NCBI GenBank assembly: GCA_046155815.1
Contig: JBJXFY010000437.1
Location: 1-7,182 of the forward strand
Reading direction: 5' to 3'
Source of the DNA: JBJXFY01 sp046155815
GTDB taxonomy: Bacteria; Verrucomicrobiota; Verrucomicrobiia; Limisphaerales; CAIMTB01
Length of the DNA stretch: 7,182 nt
How positions within the stretch are numbered: position 1 is the stretch's first letter; each line of letters starts with the position of its first letter. This document shows positions 4,966 through 7,182 of this stretch, piece by piece. The position numbers were made by a program, and so were the translations under genes. The notes under the pieces were generated by a model. That model saw only the letters and a program-made list of their open reading frames with translations, did not search any database and was not told the origin of the DNA.

Positions 4966-7182
4966 GTTCGACCAGGCGGTGGACGCCGACGGCGACGGCG
5001 CGGCGGGCGGCACGGGGGTGATCGAATTTGAGACGTTCCCCAACGCGCCGGTGCCGGCGACGGCCGTCATCGGCCAGGTCTTTGCGTCTGAGCCGGCGGT
5101 GCAGGGCGGGCAGACGGTGGACCGGCCGCTGGCCGGGGTGACGGTCACCCTGGATGGCAAGGAGGAGACGATCCGGGCCGTGACGGATGCCGGGGGCCGG
5201 TTCGTGCTGCAGCCGGTGCCGGCGGGCCGCTTCTTCGTCCATGTGGACGGCCGGACCTCGCCGCAAAGCCGCTGGCCGGGCGGTGATTACTACCCGTTCG
5301 TCGGCAAGTCGTGGGAGGCGGTCGCCGGCCGGACCAACAATCTTGCGGGCGAGGACGGGAAGATCTACCTGCCGCTCGTGAAGGCCGGGACGCTGCAGCC
5401 CGTGAGCCAGTTGGACGAGACGCCGATCACCTTCGCGCCGGCGGTGCAGGCGCAGTATCCGGAACTGGCCGGCACGCGCATCGTGGTGCCGCCGGATTCC
5501 TTGTTCAGCGACGCGGGCCAGCGCGGCGGCCGTGTCGGCATCGCGCCGGTGCCGCCGGACCGTCTGCCGGAGCAGCTCCCCATCGGCCTTGATTTCCCGC
5601 TAGTGATCACGGTGCAGACGGACGGCGCGCTGAATTTCGAACAGCCCGTGCCGGTGCGCTTCCCCAACCTGCCGGACCGGACGACCGGCCGGAGGCTCGC
5701 GCCGGGATCGCAGACCGCGCTGGTCAGCTTCGACCATCACCTCGGCACCTGGGTGGTGCAGGGCACGATGACCGTTACGCCCGACGGCAACTTTGTGGAA
5801 ACCGACCCCGGCGTTGGCATCCGTCAGCCCGGCTGGCACGGCTGGGATCCCGTCACCCGGCGTCGTTGTGATCCGATTCGTGGAGGCGGTGGTGGCGGCG
5901 GCGGAGGGGGAGGAGGGGGAGGAGGGGGGGGCGGTGGTGGTGGAGGAGCCGGCGGCGGAGGCGGCGGGGGTGCCGGTGGAGGCGGCGGAGGTGGAGGCGG
6001 AGGTGGCGCTGGCGGCGGCGGTGGCGGCGGCGGACCTGTCGGCCCGTGTGAAGGCGGCGATTGCGAATGCGACGCCGAGGGCGAGTACGTGTCGCCCAGC
6101 GTCGTCGAGGCAGAAGTCGTCCCCGGGCCCGCGGGCTTGCTTCGCTCACCCAACAACCGCTATGGCCTCACGGTCACCGTGCCGCAGTTCGGCGGCAACA
6201 TCCGGCTCGAGGTGCGCCGCGTCGCGGACGGCTCGGTCCGGCTGGTGCAGGAGATTCCAAGCACCTCGGCCGGCTGGGGCTTCTCTCCGGACGGCGACGG
6301 CTTTCTGGTCGCCTGGCGGACGGGCACCTTCCCGAACTTCAATCTCAACCTGGCCGTCTTCAACCTGGCCCGCCCCAAGGACAGCGCGCCGGTGTTCTCC
6401 TTCGCGGGCGCGGCGCGGCCGGCCGGCTGGGGCTTCAGCCCGCACGGCAAGTATTTCGTCTTCGCGCGCAACGAGGAGGGGGGCGGCACCCTGCTCAACG
6501 TCGTGTCCGTCGCCGCCGGCGCCTTCCGCCTGCAGACGATCATCAACCCGGCGGCACCGCCGGCCTTCCCCGACGGCACGATTGACGTGGCGGGCTGGGG
6601 CTTCAGCAGCGAGTGCGACGACCGCTCTTTCATCTACGCCTTCTCGACCGGCACCGGGGCCAACTGGCACCTGGTGAACCTTGAGCAGGGCCAGCAGGTG
6701 GCGTTCCGTAACGTCACCCCGCCGGCTACCTGGTGGTTCAGCCAGTGCGGCGACCTCGCGGCCATCGTGGGGCCGGGCGGCGCGGCGGCGCAGGTTGATC
6801 TGATGCGGACCCGTGACGGCAGCCAGGTCTCGGTGACGTCCGTGCCCAGTTCGGCCTATCGGCCGGTCACGACCACGGCCAACGAGGTCGCCCTCCTCGG
6901 GGCCAACGAAATCGTGCTCGCCCCCAACACCGCGAATGACGACTGCGCGGCAGCGGCCGCCCCCGCCCCGGCACCGCGGTCACGTCCCTCGCTGCAGACC
7001 TTGGCGGGCAACCGGCCCGGCCTGCACGCCGACCCGCCCGAGCCGCCGCTCTCCACCGGCCTGCACTACTTCGCCCTCTATGACTTCGCCGAGGGCCGCG
7101 TGACGCAGCGGGGCACGGCCGGCCGCGCCGGCGTGGCCCATGCCAACCTCTTCCTCCGGCCGAACTCGCTGTACCGCAGCTT
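4829..7182 (+). CDS. C-terminal continuation of the secreted Ig/carboxypeptidase-regulatory/Gly-linker protein, cut by the window end
   Basis: Open to the right edge without a stop; 784 whole codons are visible, numbered 223-1006 if joined to the first part. Translated on its own, the first ATG would be 4910, which would lose part of the Ig-like domain. Order: the rest of the SbsA-like Ig domain to about residue 290 (includes DADGDG); a carboxypeptidase-regulatory-like domain at about 302-364 (VIGQVFASEP, LAGVTVTLDG, TDAGGRFVLQPVPAGRFFVHVDGR); a conserved beta-rich region at about 365-565 (YYPFVGKSWEAVAGRTNNLAG, IVVPPDSLFSD, VGIAPVPPDRLPE, PVRFPNLPD) that may be ZU5-like; a poly-Gly linker at 574-624; a Cys cluster at 629-636; and repeats of A-G-W-G-F-S at about 703-862 suggesting a beta-propeller. 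No catalytic motif is seen. The architecture resembles large secreted surface proteins of Verrucomicrobiota and Planctomycetes, from recalled family style only. The exact role is unknown. Confidence 0.8.
5882..6034 (+). repeat. 51-codon poly-glycine tract
   Basis: The translation is 48 Gly and 3 Ala in a row, in blocks of 22, 7, 11 and 8 Gly separated by single Ala. All four Gly codons are used (GGC, GGA, GGT, GGG), so the amino-acid run is not only a simple DNA slippage product. It sits between RRRCDPIR and PVGPCEGGDCECD, between the conserved beta-rich region and the WGFSP repeats, and most likely acts as a flexible spacer. Confidence 0.95.
5903..5931 (+). repeat. Homopurine G-rich minisatellite, about three 9-bp copies
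   Basis: Within the glycine tract, 29 bases are purine only. They read as two exact copies of GGAGGGGGA (5903-5911, 5912-5920) and an imperfect third from 5921. Because the unit is 9 bases, gain or loss of a copy keeps the frame. The G-runs could fold as a G-quadruplex in DNA or mRNA. Confidence 0.8.
6269..6748 (+). repeat. WGFSP repeats, probable beta-propeller blades
   Basis: AGWGFSPDG is encoded at 6269, AGWGFSPHG at 6422, AGWGFSSECDD at 6590, and a degenerate TWWFSQCGD at about 6728. Spacing is about 51, 56 and 46 residues, close to propeller blade length. Each copy is followed by a strand-like segment (FLVAW, YFVFAR, SFIYAF, LAAIVG). The pattern resembles TolB/WD40-like (PD40) repeats, but the assignment is by eye. 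Confidence 0.6.

Noticed and set aside
5824..6156. Minus-strand frame encoding a long poly-proline protein
   Set aside because: It is the exact complement of the Gly-rich tract of gene 2; the poly-Pro follows from GGN codons read in reverse, and the plus-strand frame has recognisable domains on both sides.

Overview
This window is a GC-rich stretch (third codon positions are almost all G or C) carrying two long plus-strand genes. Both encode large exported, multidomain, calcium-motif-rich proteins of the kind common in Verrucomicrobiota (Limisphaerales/Pedosphaera-like soil and freshwater lineages) and, less often, Planctomycetes. The taxonomic guess rests on recalled protein style (a CRTAC1-type FG-GAP/ASPIC protein, and an SbsA-Ig plus carboxypeptidase-regulatory protein with conserved phrases such as RFFVHVDGR and PVRFPNLPD). 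It is an inference, not a search result.

Layout: positions 1-187 are mostly non-coding, with a perfect 7-bp hairpin at the left edge. Gene 1 (188-3862) is complete and encodes 1224 residues: a signal peptide, seven Asp-rich FG-GAP/VCBS motifs, an ASPIC/UnbV domain, seven more motifs, and a second ASPIC/UnbV-like domain. Positions 3863-4161 are a less GC-extreme intergenic region with a TTGACA box, a long imperfect inverted repeat and a second, weaker promoter-like pair near gene 2.

Gene 2 (4162 to beyond the right edge) is a secreted protein with a thrombospondin-3/EF-hand-like segment, an SbsA-type Ig-like domain, a carboxypeptidase-regulatory-like domain, a conserved beta-rich region, a 51-codon almost pure glycine linker bracketed by cysteines, and a repeated WGFSP motif suggesting a propeller. 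Its reading frame is broken near 4824-4828, in a run of five C. Dropping one C joins the two halves into a single protein of at least 1006 residues. The break could be a sequencing homopolymer error or a true frameshift, and the window alone cannot decide.

No RNA gene, CRISPR array, transposase, phage gene or defence gene is visible. Both products are predicted to act outside the cytoplasm, probably at the cell surface. No enzymatic role can be read from either, and there is no direct evidence that they work together. The most notable features are the doubled 7+1 domain plan of gene 1 and the frame break and cysteine-flanked glycine tract of gene 2.
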